From an uncultured Eubacteriales bacterium (lineage in GTDB: Bacteria; Bacillota; Clostridia; Oscillospirales; Acutalibacteraceae), in the NCBI GenBank assembly GCA_934486615.1, contig CAKSQO010000012.1, positions 1 through 56,276 of the forward strand: a stretch of DNA of 56,276 nucleotides, read 5' to 3'. A program made the translations under genes and the position numbers. Below the pieces are notes generated by a model. That model searched no databases, was not told the DNA's origin, and saw only the letters and a list, made by a program, of their open reading frames with translations. Positions 49,322-56,276 of this stretch are shown here, one piece after another (position 1 is the stretch's first letter; each line of letters begins with the position of its first letter).

Positions 49322-49749
49322 ACATAAGGCTCGCGCGCCCCGCCGACTGCGCCGCTCTGGCCGAGCTTTGCCGCCGCTGCATACCGCAGCCGTGGTCGGC
49401 CGCTTCGTTTGAAAGCGAGCTTGAAAAAGGCTCGCTCGCGGTCGTCGCGGAGGAGGAACGCATCGTCGGCTTCGCCGTGCTCGGGTTTGACGGCGACTTT
49501 GCCTATCTGCACCTGCTGGCCGTCGACGACGGCTTCAGACGGCGCGGTATCGCGCGTTCGCTTATGGAGCGCGTGCACGCTGCGGCAAAGTCGAGCGCAG
49601 CGGAGCGAATTTTGCTCGAGGTGCGGCAGTCAAACTCGACCGCGCAGGCGCTTTATGCGGCGCTCGGATACGAAAAACTGGCCGTTCGGCACGGATTTTA
49701 CTCCGACCCTCGCGAGGACGGCATTACAATGCAAAAGGTGATAAAATGA
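49318..49749 (+). CDS. rimI: Ribosomal protein S18 alanine N-acetyltransferase
   Basis: A 143-residue GNAT enzyme. The acetyl-CoA loop is DDGFRRRGIARSLM, followed by LLEVRQSNSTAQALYAALGYEK; the closing R-H-G-F-Y matches RimI. It overlaps the phosphatase gene by 4 nt upstream and tsaD by 4 nt downstream. rimI next to tsaD is standard in bacteria, which makes this call firmer than for a lone GNAT. tsaB and tsaE, often in the same cluster, are not in the window. Confidence 0.88.
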   Translation: MNIRLARPADCAALAELCRRCIPQPWSAASFESELEKGSLAVVAEEERIVGFAVLGFDGDFAYLHLLAVDDGFRRRGIARSLMERVHAAAKSSAAERILLEVRQSNSTAQALYAALGYEKLAVRHGFYSDPREDGITMQKVIK

Positions 49750-50756
49750 AGATACTCGCTATCGAATCCTCCTGCGACGAGACGGCCGCCGCCGTCTGCG
49801 AGGGCAGAAGGGTGCTCTCAAACGTCGTTGCGACTCAGGTCGCCGAGCACCGCCTTTACGGCGGCGTCGTGCCCGAGATCGCGTCGCGCCGCCACTGCGA
49901 AGCCATATCGGGCGTGACCGGGAAAGCGCTTTCCGACGCATCGTGCACGCTCGACGACATCGACGCTGTAGCCGTGACCTACGCGCCGGGGCTTATCGGC
50001 GCGCTGCTCGTCGGCGTGAACTTCGCCAAGGGACTCGCGCTTGCAACGGGCAAACCGCTTATTCCTGTGCACCATCTGCGCTCGCATATCGCGGCCAATT
50101 ACATAACCGCGCCCGAGCTTGAGCCGCCGTTTCTCTGCCTCGTCGTGTCGGGCGGGCACAGCCACGTTGTCGAGGTGCGCGACTACACCGACTACCGCAT
50201 AATCGGAAGAACGCACGACGACGCGGCGGGCGAGTGCTTCGACAAAGCCGCCCGCGCCATGGGTATGCCGTACCCCGGCGGAATCGAGCTTGACCGAGCG
50301 GCCGAGTCGGGCAACGCCGATGCATACAGGCTGCCGTTTCCGAAAATCGAAGGCGCTAAGTACGATTTCAGCTTTTCAGGGCTTAAAACTGCCGTTGTCA
50401 ATACTCTGCACAACGCCGCTCAAAAGGGCGAGCAGGTGAATGTCGCCGATATGTCGGCCGCGCTGCGCCGCCGCGTGTGCGATATGCTGATAACCTCGAC
50501 TTTCTCCGCCGCGACCGACCTCGGATACAGTAAAATAGCCGTCGCGGGCGGCGTTTCGGCCAACTCCGAGCTGCGCCGCAGAATGAAGGACGAGTGCGCC
50601 CGCCGCGGGTGTGAGCTGCACTTTCCCGAGCTTAAATATTGCGGCGACAACGCCGCGATGGTCGGCGTTCAGGCCTACTATGAGTACCTTGCGGGCAACA
50701 TCGCCGACGAGGGGCTGAACGCCTACGCAACGATGCCGATAAACGAGCAGGCTTAA
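49746..50756 (+). CDS. tsaD: tRNA N6-adenosine threonylcarbamoyltransferase TsaD
   Basis: A 336-residue ASKHA-fold enzyme for t6A37 synthesis in ANN-decoding tRNAs, acting with TsaB and TsaE. Motifs are LAIESSCDETAAAV at the start, the metal histidines in PVHHLRSHIAAN, VSGGHSHVVEV, the nucleotide loop VAGGVSANSELR and CGDNAAMVG near the end. Length is typical. Coupled to rimI by an ATGA overlap. Terminator 20 nt downstream. Confidence 0.97.
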   Translation: MKILAIESSCDETAAAVCEGRRVLSNVVATQVAEHRLYGGVVPEIASRRHCEAISGVTGKALSDASCTLDDIDAVAVTYAPGLIGALLVGVNFAKGLALATGKPLIPVHHLRSHIAANYITAPELEPPFLCLVVSGGHSHVVEVRDYTDYRIIGRTHDDAAGECFDKAARAMGMPYPGGIELDRAAESGNADAYRLPFPKIEGAKYDFSFSGLKTAVVNTLHNAAQKGEQVNVADMSAALRRRVCDMLITSTFSAATDLGYSKIAVAGGVSANSELRRRMKDECARRGCELHFPELKYCGDNAAMVGVQAYYEYLAGNIADEGLNAYATMPINEQA

Positions 50757-50773
50757 AGCCTCCGGCTGCACAA

Positions 50774-50809
50774 GAAGCGCCTTTTCAAGCAAAGAGAGGG
50801 CGCTTTTTT
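50774..50809 (+). terminator. Terminator of the polA-tsaD run
   Basis: AAGCGCC / GGCGCTT with a 17-nt loop, followed by TTTTC. Confidence 0.75.
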
Positions 50810-50893
50810 CGCGCTTTGCCGCCAAAAGGGTAAAGCCGCTTCACAAACGCAGAAAAACCGCAGTTCTGTCACAGAAAATTCATAATTTTACTA

Positions 50894-50922
50894 TTGAAAT
50901 TTGACAATCAGGCATATATAAT
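50894..50922 (+). promoter_or_regulatory. sigma-A promoter of pckG
   Basis: TTGAAA (50894-50899), 17-bp spacer, TATAAT (50917-50922). The spacer holds TTGACAATCAGG, similar to TTGACAATCGG in the phosphoglucomutase promoter spacer. A leader of about 85 nt follows. Confidence 0.65.
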
Positions 50923-51015
50923 ATATTCGAGGAAGATTTGAAGCTGCAAAAGGCTTCGGTCGTTAAATTCATTTATATTATTGCCTTTCACGGCATTAAG
51001 AAAGGAAGATCTCAA

Positions 51016-52797
51016 ATGACCAGTAACAAGAGTGTTCTCGAGTTTGTCGAGAAGATCAAGGAGCTTGTCTGCCCTGATTCCGTTATGTGGATCGACGGCA
51101 GTGAGGAACAGCTCGAAGGGCTTCGCAAGAAGGCTGTCGAGTCCGGTGAGATGATAAAACTCAATGAGGAGAAGTTGCCCGGCTGCTATCTCCACAGAAC
51201 CAAGGTGAACGACGTCGCCCGCGTTGAGGGACGTACCTTCATCTGCGCAAGAGAGAAAGAGAATGCAGGCCCGACCAACAACTGGATGGACCCGCAGGAA
51301 GCTTATAAGATGCTTTTCGACATCGCCCGCGGCAGTTATAAGGGACGTACCATGTACATCATTCCTTACTCCATGGGTCCTGTCGGCTCTCCGCTTGCCA
51401 AGATAGGCATTGAGATCACCGACTCCATCTACGTTGTTCTCAACATGAACATTATGACCCGCGTCGGTCAGAAGGTTCTCGACGTTCTCGGTGACAGCAA
51501 CGACTGGGTGCGCGGCTTCCATGCCAGCTGCGACATCGACGAGGAGAAGCGCTACATCTGCCAGTTCCCCGAGGACAACACCATAATCTCCGTCAACTCC
51601 GCTTACGGCGGCAACGTCCTGCTCGGCAAGAAGTGCTTCGCTCTGCGTATTGCTTCCTATCAGGGCTGGAAAGAGGGCTGGATGGCTGAGCATATGCTTA
51701 TCCTCGGCCTTGAGAATCCGAAGGGCGAGGTCAAGTACATCGCCGCTGCTTTCCCGTCTGCCTGCGGTAAGACCAACCTTGCAATGCTTATCCCGCCCGA
51801 GTACCTCCGCAAGAAGGGCTACAAGATCTGGACTGTCGGCGACGACATCAGCTGGATGCGCATAGGCGAGGACGGCCGTCTCTATGCTATCAATCCCGAG
51901 AACGGCTTCTTCGGCGTTGCTCCCGGCACCAACGAGAAGTCCAACTTCAATGCGCTTGAGTCAACCAAGAAGAATACCATCTTCACCAACGTCTGCTACA
52001 ATGTTGACGACAACACCGTTTGGTGGGAGGGTCTTGATAAGAACCCGCCGAAGAACGCTATCGACTGGACCGGCAAGCCGTGGGACTATACCAAGTTCAA
52101 CAAGGCTGACAAGTCCACCTACGGCGCTCACCCGAACAGCCGCTTCACCGCGCCTGCCGTCAACTGCCCGTGCATTTCTCCCGAGTTTGAGTCGGGCAAG
52201 GGCGTGCCGATTTCCGCCATCATCTTCGGCGGCCGCCGCGCTAAGCTCACTCCTCTGGTCTATCAGTCAAGGGATTGGGTCAACGGCGTGTTCATCGGCT
52301 CGACCATGGCAAGTGAGACTACCGCCGCCGCCTCCGGTGCAGTCGGCGTAGTTCGCCGCGACCCGATGGCTATGCTCCCGTTCTGCGGCTACAATATGGG
52401 CGACTATTTCGCTCATTGGCTCGAGATGGGTGAGAAACTCGGCGACAAGGCTCCGAAGATCTTCAACGTCAACTGGTTCCGCACCGATGACGAGGGCAAC
52501 TTCATGTGGCCCGGCTTCGGCGACAATATGCGCGTGCTCAACTGGATCATCGACCGTTGTGAGGGCAAGGCCGACGCTCAGGAGACCGCTATCGGCTACC
52601 TGCCGAGACCCGAGGACATCGACCTGACCGACCTCAATATGGACATCGACACCCTCAAGACTATCCTTGACGTCGATAAGGACGCCTGGAATAAGGAAGC
52701 CGACGAGATTGTCGAGCACTACAAGAAGTTCGGCGACAAGCTGCCGAAGGCTCTTGCAGAGCAGCTCGAGGCTCTCAAGGCTCGCCTCGCCGACTGA
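51016..52797 (+). CDS. pckG: Phosphoenolpyruvate carboxykinase (GTP)
   Basis: A 593-residue GTP-dependent enzyme interconverting oxaloacetate and PEP. Motifs are the P-loop FPSACGKTNLAML, the metal site DDISWM, RFTAPAVNCPC and the lid segment IFGGRRAKLTPLVYQS. GTP-type enzymes are less common in bacteria than the ATP type; in gut anaerobes they often run in the CO2-fixing direction or in gluconeogenesis. The start was set to ATG 51016 with AAAGGAAGATCT upstream, rather than 50938. Codon third positions are strongly C/G, with AAG preferred for Lys, suggesting high expression. Own promoter and terminator. Confidence 0.96.
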   Translation: MTSNKSVLEFVEKIKELVCPDSVMWIDGSEEQLEGLRKKAVESGEMIKLNEEKLPGCYLHRTKVNDVARVEGRTFICAREKENAGPTNNWMDPQEAYKMLFDIARGSYKGRTMYIIPYSMGPVGSPLAKIGIEITDSIYVVLNMNIMTRVGQKVLDVLGDSNDWVRGFHASCDIDEEKRYICQFPEDNTIISVNSAYGGNVLLGKKCFALRIASYQGWKEGWMAEHMLILGLENPKGEVKYIAAAFPSACGKTNLAMLIPPEYLRKKGYKIWTVGDDISWMRIGEDGRLYAINPENGFFGVAPGTNEKSNFNALESTKKNTIFTNVCYNVDDNTVWWEGLDKNPPKNAIDWTGKPWDYTKFNKADKSTYGAHPNSRFTAPAVNCPCISPEFESGKGVPISAIIFGGRRAKLTPLVYQSRDWVNGVFIGSTMASETTAAASGAVGVVRRDPMAMLPFCGYNMGDYFAHWLEMGEKLGDKAPKIFNVNWFRTDDEGNFMWPGFGDNMRVLNWIIDRCEGKADAQETAIGYLPRPEDIDLTDLNMDIDTLKTILDVDKDAWNKEADEIVEHYKKFGDKLPKALAEQLEALKARLAD

Positions 52798-52836
52798 TCA
52801 GGCTTTGAGCTTGATTCAGCCGTGAATTAAATCGGT

Positions 52837-52873
52837 AAAGCACCGACACAGTAACCTCTGTCGGTGCTTTTTG
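52837..52873 (+). terminator. Terminator after pckG
   Basis: AAAGCACCGACA / TGTCGGTGCTTTTT with a 10-nt loop, 39 bp after the stop codon. Confidence 0.9.
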
Positions 52874-52912
52874 TCGGTTGGCGGCACTTTTTTGTTTGCC
52901 AAAAAGTTGAGC

Positions 52913-52941
52913 TTGCAAAAGAGCAATCTTTGTGATACAAT
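52913..52941 (+). promoter_or_regulatory. sigma-A promoter of the 51-aa peptide gene
   Basis: TTGCAA (52913-52918), 17-bp spacer, TACAAT (52936-52941), about 65 bp before the ATG at 53006. Confidence 0.6.
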
Positions 52942-53005
52942 AAGGTTTATAAATGAGCAGGCGAGAATCCTGCCCAAATGATTTTGTTTTTACGGAGACA
53001 GCTTT

Positions 53006-53161
53006 ATGGATAAAGAGTTATATGCAGCGCCCCATGCGGAGATCGTCATATTCAGGGGCGATATTATTACGGCCAGCGTCGATAGACCTATTGAACTACC
53101 TGATCTGCCGTTTAACCGCAGCCGACTTTTCTCCGATACCCCCGTCGAATCGGTAAAATAA
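53006..53161 (+). CDS. 51-aa peptide of the P-x-A-E-I ... D-I-I-T-x-S type
   Basis: A short gene, ATG 53006 to TAA 53159-53161, with GGAG 8 nt before the start. The product begins MDKELYAAPHAEIVIFRGDI and continues ITASVDRPIEL. It resembles a group of tiny clostridial proteins that share Y-x-x-P-x-x-E-I-x-x-F/L-x-x-x-D-V-I-T-x-S; I know no function for them. No signal peptide or membrane helix. It has its own promoter and a strong terminator, so it is an independent unit. An alternative reading in another frame (52953-53156) lacks a ribosome binding site and was rejected. Confidence 0.7.
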   Translation: MDKELYAAPHAEIVIFRGDIITASVDRPIELPDLPFNRSRLFSDTPVESVK

Positions 53162-53172
53162 CACATTTAATT

Positions 53173-53215
53173 GCCGCCTGATGTCGGACAAGCTCCGATG
53201 TCAGGCGGCTTTTTG
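53173..53215 (+). terminator. Terminator of the 51-aa peptide gene
   Basis: GCCGCCTGA-TG-TCGGA / TCCGA-TG-TCAGGCGGC with a short loop, followed by TTTTTG. Twelve bases after the stop codon. Confidence 0.9.
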
Positions 53216-53408
53216 CATATAATATTCACAAAGCGGGTCACCGAATTTTATGCTGAATTACAGAGTTTGCTTTTGCAGTTGAATATGATTTGCATATCTC
53301 AGCTGCTCCGCGATAATACAAATGTGTGAAGGGATAATAAAAGCGCCCGAAAGGAACCTGTTGGTAAGCACCGCTGTAAAGGACTGTTGATCTCAAACCG
53401 ATGTGATA

Positions 53409-53921
53409 TTAAGAAAACAACGATTTATAGATATTCACGACATCGGCTTTGGTAACTTCTTTCACTGTGTTTGCGGGGCTTCCGCTTGCAAGTGCGTCAT
53501 CTGCCATTTTATCTGTATTGCCGAAGAAATCTTCCTTATCTATACCGTATTCGGCAAGTGGGGGCACCTCAAGCTTTTTGCAAATATCACCGATTGCCTC
53601 CAAAAAAGCTGCGGCGGCGGTTTCATCATCCGTCTTACAGTCAGCCGCATTTATTGCTCTGCCGAGATCGGCAAAACGGTCAACAACTCCGTCAAGCGCA
53701 AAGGACATACATTTATATAAAAGCATTGCGTTTGAAAGTCCGTGCGGTACATGGTAAAGCGCGCCTATCGGTCGACTCATTCCGTGAACAACGGTTACAG
53801 AGGAATTGTTAATAGCTATGCCTGCTTCAAGCGCGGCGATTGCCGTTTCGTTTCGCGCCGTCAAATCGGTACCGTCAGCATTCGCTTTTAGGCTTGTGAT
53901 AAGTGATTCGGTTAAAATTCC
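53409..53921 (-). pseudogene. C-terminal remnant of an iron-containing alcohol dehydrogenase
   Basis: The frame encodes about 170 residues matching only the last part of a group III iron-dependent alcohol dehydrogenase: AGIAINNSSVTVVHGMSRPI, then ALYHVPHGLSNAMLLY with the iron-ligand histidines, and a normal C-terminus. The preceding codons (ILTESLITSLKANADGTDL) continue the homology up to about 53921, where it stops at the T-run of the tRNA-Leu terminator. The N-terminal NAD-binding domain (about 200 residues) is missing and there is no ribosome binding site. A rearrangement next to the tRNA gene probably removed the 5' part. A short TTG-started ORF from 53864 is unlikely to be functional. 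Confidence 0.85.
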
Positions 53922-53925
53922 GGGG

Positions 53926-53971
53926 CAAAGAAAAAACGCTCAAAGCCGCATAAACAAAGGCTTTGAGCGTT
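53926..53971 (-). terminator. Terminator of tRNA-Leu
   Basis: AACGCTCAAAGCC / GGCTTTGAGCGTT stem, followed on the minus strand by TTTTTTCTTTG. It begins right at the tRNA 3' end. Confidence 0.9.
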
Positions 53972-54057
53972 GGTGCGGATAAGAGGACTTGAACCTCCAC
54001 CGAGTTGCCCCGACTAGAACCTGAATCTAGCGCGTCTGCCGATTCCGCCATATCCGC
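53971..54057 (-). tRNA. tRNA-Leu(CAG)
   Basis: 87 nt including an encoded CCA. The acceptor stem is GCGGATA / TATCCGC with discriminator A. The anticodon arm is CTAGA-TTCAGGT-TCTAG, so the anticodon is CAG (reads CUG). A long variable arm (TCGGGGCAACTCGG) confirms class II, as expected for leucine, and the T arm is GGAGGTTCAAGTCCTC. Confidence 0.97.
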
Positions 54058-54155
54058 ATATGAATCTCCCTATTTTTACACGGTGGGAGCACCGAGGCGG
54101 AGCTTACTTGGTTTCAGCTTGATCCGCGGGCGCCGACTCGCTGTCAGCAACAGTT

Positions 54156-54184
54156 ATTATATAATCGCAGCGGCCCATTGTCAA
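54156..54184 (-). promoter_or_regulatory. Consensus sigma-A promoter of tRNA-Leu
   Basis: On the minus strand: TTGACA (54184-54179), 17-bp spacer, TATAAT (54161-54156), a perfect match to consensus. A leader of about 90 nt precedes the tRNA. Confidence 0.8.
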
Positions 54185-54203
54185 GTCTTTTTTTCTGAAG
54201 AGC

Positions 54204-54232
54204 TTGAAATTCTGCAGAATTTTCGCTATCAT
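54204..54232 (+). promoter_or_regulatory. sigma-A promoter of hemW
   Basis: TTGAAA (54204-54209), 17-bp spacer, TATCAT (54227-54232), about 40 bp before the GTG start. Confidence 0.6.
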
Positions 54233-54272
54233 GGATGGCAGTAATACTCGTGTTTGAAAGGAGGCCGCCGCC

Positions 54273-55361
54273 GTGAATCCGCTCGGGCTGTACGTCCACA
54301 TACCGTTTTGCGTGAAAAAATGCGGATACTGCGATTTCTACTCCGTATGCGACCTAACGCTCGCCGATGCCTACACCGATGAGCTCGTGCGCCGAATCGA
54401 GCGGCTCGGCAACCGCTTCGACACTCTATACTTCGGAGGAGGAACGCCGTCGCTGCTCGGCGGCGAGCGCCTTTGCAGGCTGATAGCCGCCGCGCGTCCG
54501 AAGCTGACCGACGACTGCGAGATAACCGTCGAGGTCAACCCGGGCGACGACCTGGCCGCGCTGCTGCCGCGGCTTGCTGAAGCGGGAGTCAACCGCCTGT
54601 CAATCGGTATGCAGTCGCACTGCGACTCGGTGCTCGCAGCACTCACGCGCCGCCACAGCGCCCGCGACGTCGACTTGGCCGTCGGGCTCGCCCAAAAGAG
54701 CGGAATCACCGACATCTCGCTCGACGTAATGCTCGGCGTGGAACGCCAGACCCCGCAAACACTGCGCGAAACGCTCGAATTTTGCACAAACTGCGGTGCG
54801 ACCCACATCTCCGCCTATATGCTGAAAATCGAGCCGAACACGCCGTTTTCCGCGCAGAGCGACCGAATGTGCCTGCCCGACGAGGACGCGACCGCCGATA
54901 TGTACCTGCAGGTCTGCTCGGCGCTCGGTGCGGCGGGCTTCGAGCATTACGAGATCAGCAACTTTGCGCGCGAGGGCTTCCGCAGCCGCCATAATATGAA
55001 GTATTGGCGCTGCGAGCCTTACGTCGGCCTCGGCCCCGCAGCGCACTCGTTCGACGGAAAGCGGCGCACCTGCTTCCCGCGCAGCCTGACGGCGTTCCTC
55101 GACGGCGGCGGGGAGGAGCTCGAGGGCGACGGCGGCTCTCTCGAGGAGTACGCGATGCTGCGCCTGCGCCTGAGCGACGGCCTTGAGCGCAAAGCGGCGC
55201 TCGAGCGCTTTCCGACCTGCGAGCGCGACATAGCCGAAATCTTCGCCAAGGCCGCGCCGCTCGCGAAAAACGGCCTGGTCACCGTGACGGGGGAGCGCGT
55301 CGCGCTGACCGAGCGCGGCTTCCTGCTCTCAACGCCCGTTACGGCCGGGCTGCTGTATTGA
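54273..55361 (+). CDS. hemW: HemW-like radical SAM protein (heme chaperone)
   Basis: A 362-residue radical SAM protein, formerly annotated as oxygen-independent coproporphyrinogen III oxidase. The cluster motif is IPFCVKKCGYCDFYS (C-x3-C-x2-C), followed by FGGGTPSLLG, VEVNPGD, LSIGMQS and the HemW C-terminal domain. True HemN has an extra cysteine, C-x2-C-x-C, which is absent, so the HemW call is preferred. Start is GTG 54273 with AAAGGAGG upstream. In many Firmicutes it precedes hrcA/grpE/dnaK; that cluster is not here. Confidence 0.92.
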   Translation: MNPLGLYVHIPFCVKKCGYCDFYSVCDLTLADAYTDELVRRIERLGNRFDTLYFGGGTPSLLGGERLCRLIAAARPKLTDDCEITVEVNPGDDLAALLPRLAEAGVNRLSIGMQSHCDSVLAALTRRHSARDVDLAVGLAQKSGITDISLDVMLGVERQTPQTLRETLEFCTNCGATHISAYMLKIEPNTPFSAQSDRMCLPDEDATADMYLQVCSALGAAGFEHYEISNFAREGFRSRHNMKYWRCEPYVGLGPAAHSFDGKRRTCFPRSLTAFLDGGGEELEGDGGSLEEYAMLRLRLSDGLERKAALERFPTCERDIAEIFAKAAPLAKNGLVTVTGERVALTERGFLLSTPVTAGLLY

Positions 55362-55397
55362 TACGCGCGTATGCGCGTGCGCGATACATATTAACCG

Positions 55398-56099
55398 CTA
55401 CTCGAACTTATCGCCGCGCTGCCGACCCGACCGCTCAAACACGTTCAGCGACCCACCCGCCGCGCACGTCGCGAGGAACACGTCGCCGAGCGAGTGCCCG
55501 CCGAGCGACAGCTGCCGCCTGAGCCACGCTTCGTCGTAGCCGACAGACGCGAGATTGTCAGGCATGATCCTGCCGTCAATTATGACGTTTGCACAGACGG
55601 ATTCCTGCTCCGCCTTCACTTCAAGGTCGCTCGGAGTCACAGGGCGGCTCGCGCTCACCGGCAGAAAGCTCAGCTTGCCGTTCGGCTCGACGACGACCGT
55701 GTCGAGCCGGCTCAAATCGAAGTATCCGCTGTTGCGGCACGACGAGAGAAATTCGTTTAAGTCGAGCTTCAGCCGCTTGAACTCAGCGTCGTACAGCTTG
55801 CCATTCTCCATAAGCACGACGGGCTTGCCGTTGAGCAGGCGACGCAGCCTTATCGAGTGGTTGGTCACGATCGACAGCCCGAGCGTCGCCGCGCCGTAAA
55901 CGGCCATTGCGATCAGCGGCTCAAAAATATCGTCAAGCCTGCTTATCGCCATCTCGGCCGCAATCGAGCCGATCGTGATGCTGTTGATGTAGTCAAACAG
56001 GCTCAATTCCGACACCTGACGGTACCCTATGAGCTTTGTTATGATAAAGAGTACCGCCACCGAAATCAAAGAAGCGACAACAATTTGCAGCAAGTTCAT
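55398..56099 (-). CDS. DUF421 family membrane protein (YetF/YdfS-like)
   Basis: A 233-residue protein. Three membrane helices (about 4-22, 38-55, 60-80) include KLIGYRQVSELSLFDYINSI and GSIAAEMAIS, the DUF421 core. The cytoplasmic part (about 85-165) includes KPVVLMENGKLYDAEFKRL and a later FDLSRLDTVVVEPNGKLSF. In B. subtilis a related protein (YetF) is linked to the spore membrane; others are of unknown function. GGAGGAATAAAA precedes the ATG. Convergent with hemW. Confidence 0.9.
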   Translation of the reverse strand: MNLLQIVVASLISVAVLFIITKLIGYRQVSELSLFDYINSITIGSIAAEMAISRLDDIFEPLIAMAVYGAATLGLSIVTNHSIRLRRLLNGKPVVLMENGKLYDAEFKRLKLDLNEFLSSCRNSGYFDLSRLDTVVVEPNGKLSFLPVSASRPVTPSDLEVKAEQESVCANVIIDGRIMPDNLASVGYDEAWLRRQLSLGGHSLGDVFLATCAAGGSLNVFERSGRQRGDKFE

Positions 56100-56210
56100 T
56101 TTTATTCCTCCGCCTCACGAGTAATGCGATACTATATAATGATGCAAAAAAGGCGAAAATATACAAGATAATGAGTCGCAAAAAAAGTTGAAAAAATTAT
56201 CAAAAAAAGT

Positions 56211-56240
56211 GTTGACAAAAGGGGATAGGTGTGGTAGTAT
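56211..56240 (+). promoter_or_regulatory. Very strong promoter reading out of the window
   Basis: TTGACA (56211-56216), 18-bp spacer, extended -10 TGG-TAGTAT (56235-56240). Upstream is an A/T-rich UP-like stretch (56178-56208). A perfect GCGCTC-AACGA-GAGCGC hairpin (56247-56263) sits at the expected transcript start. The style is that of stable-RNA (rRNA/tRNA) promoters, but the transcribed unit lies outside the window. Confidence 0.6.
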
Positions 56241-56276
56241 AATCAGGCGCTCAACGAGAGCGCGGGCAAAAAGGAC

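Noticed and set aside
52953..53156. 67-aa ORF overlapping the 51-aa peptide gene
   Set aside because: No ribosome binding site. The overlapping frame from 53006 has a proper site and a recognisable pattern.
55362..55397. GC-rich alternating CGCG tract between hemW and the DUF421 gene as a terminator
   Set aside because: It can fold but has no T-run on either strand and several equivalent pairings, so no confident call was possible.

Overview
The window looks like chromosome from a GC-rich, spore-forming, Gram-positive anaerobe of the class Clostridia, probably Oscillospirales/Ruminococcaceae-like. The evidence is the sporulation genes yqfC, yqfD and ylbJ, a sigma-E-like promoter, a GTP-type PEP carboxykinase, ferredoxin-like and Crp/Fnr redox genes, strong AGGAGG-type ribosome binding sites with frequent TTG/GTG starts, and consensus sigma-A promoters with 17-bp spacers. 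The species cannot be named from the sequence.

Layout. (1) 1-10.4 kb holds a Cro/XRE regulator with a DUF2975 membrane protein, a lone nucleotidyltransferase-like gene, a two-component system with a small membrane protein, a shikimate-kinase-like operon with two membrane proteins, and tadA between two CPBP intramembrane proteases. (2) 10.5-22.6 kb is one long operon: a 994-aa solute-binding protein with two N-terminal carbohydrate-binding-like repeats, two ABC permeases, an NHL/TPR membrane protein, a Yip1-like membrane protein, a secreted DUF5696 protein and two more ABC permeases. No ATPase gene is present. This is the best candidate for a poorly described system: a surface glycan binding, processing and import machine. 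(3) 22.7-23.3 kb is a non-coding array of about 104-bp tandem repeats, followed by phosphoglucomutase.

(4) 25.3-33.7 kb is the conserved Firmicutes block yqfC-yqfD-phoH-ybeY-era-yqzL-recO-mutS2 on the minus strand. It includes an overlapping 45-codon yqzL. ylbJ is divergent from it. (5) 34-35.9 kb is a glycine riboswitch, probably with a degenerate upstream aptamer, controlling a sodium:alanine/glycine symporter. (6) 36-46.2 kb is an accessory/housekeeping mix: a lipoprotein preceded by a decayed copy of its own 3' end, a MATE exporter with a palindromic operator, a divergent Fe-S protein/Crp-Fnr pair, EamA and MFS transporters, an SPFH protein followed by a terminator whose right arm is repeated seven times, and rnhA/DUF2461/dusB.

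(7) 46.4-56.3 kb holds polA, a low-molecular-weight phosphatase, rimI, tsaD, pckG, a 51-aa peptide gene with its own promoter and terminator, a truncated iron-alcohol-dehydrogenase remnant next to tRNA-Leu(CAG), hemW and a DUF421 gene. A very strong promoter reads out of the right edge.

Most other reading frames are antisense shadows caused by the high GC content. Function calls rest on motif recognition by eye, with no database search.
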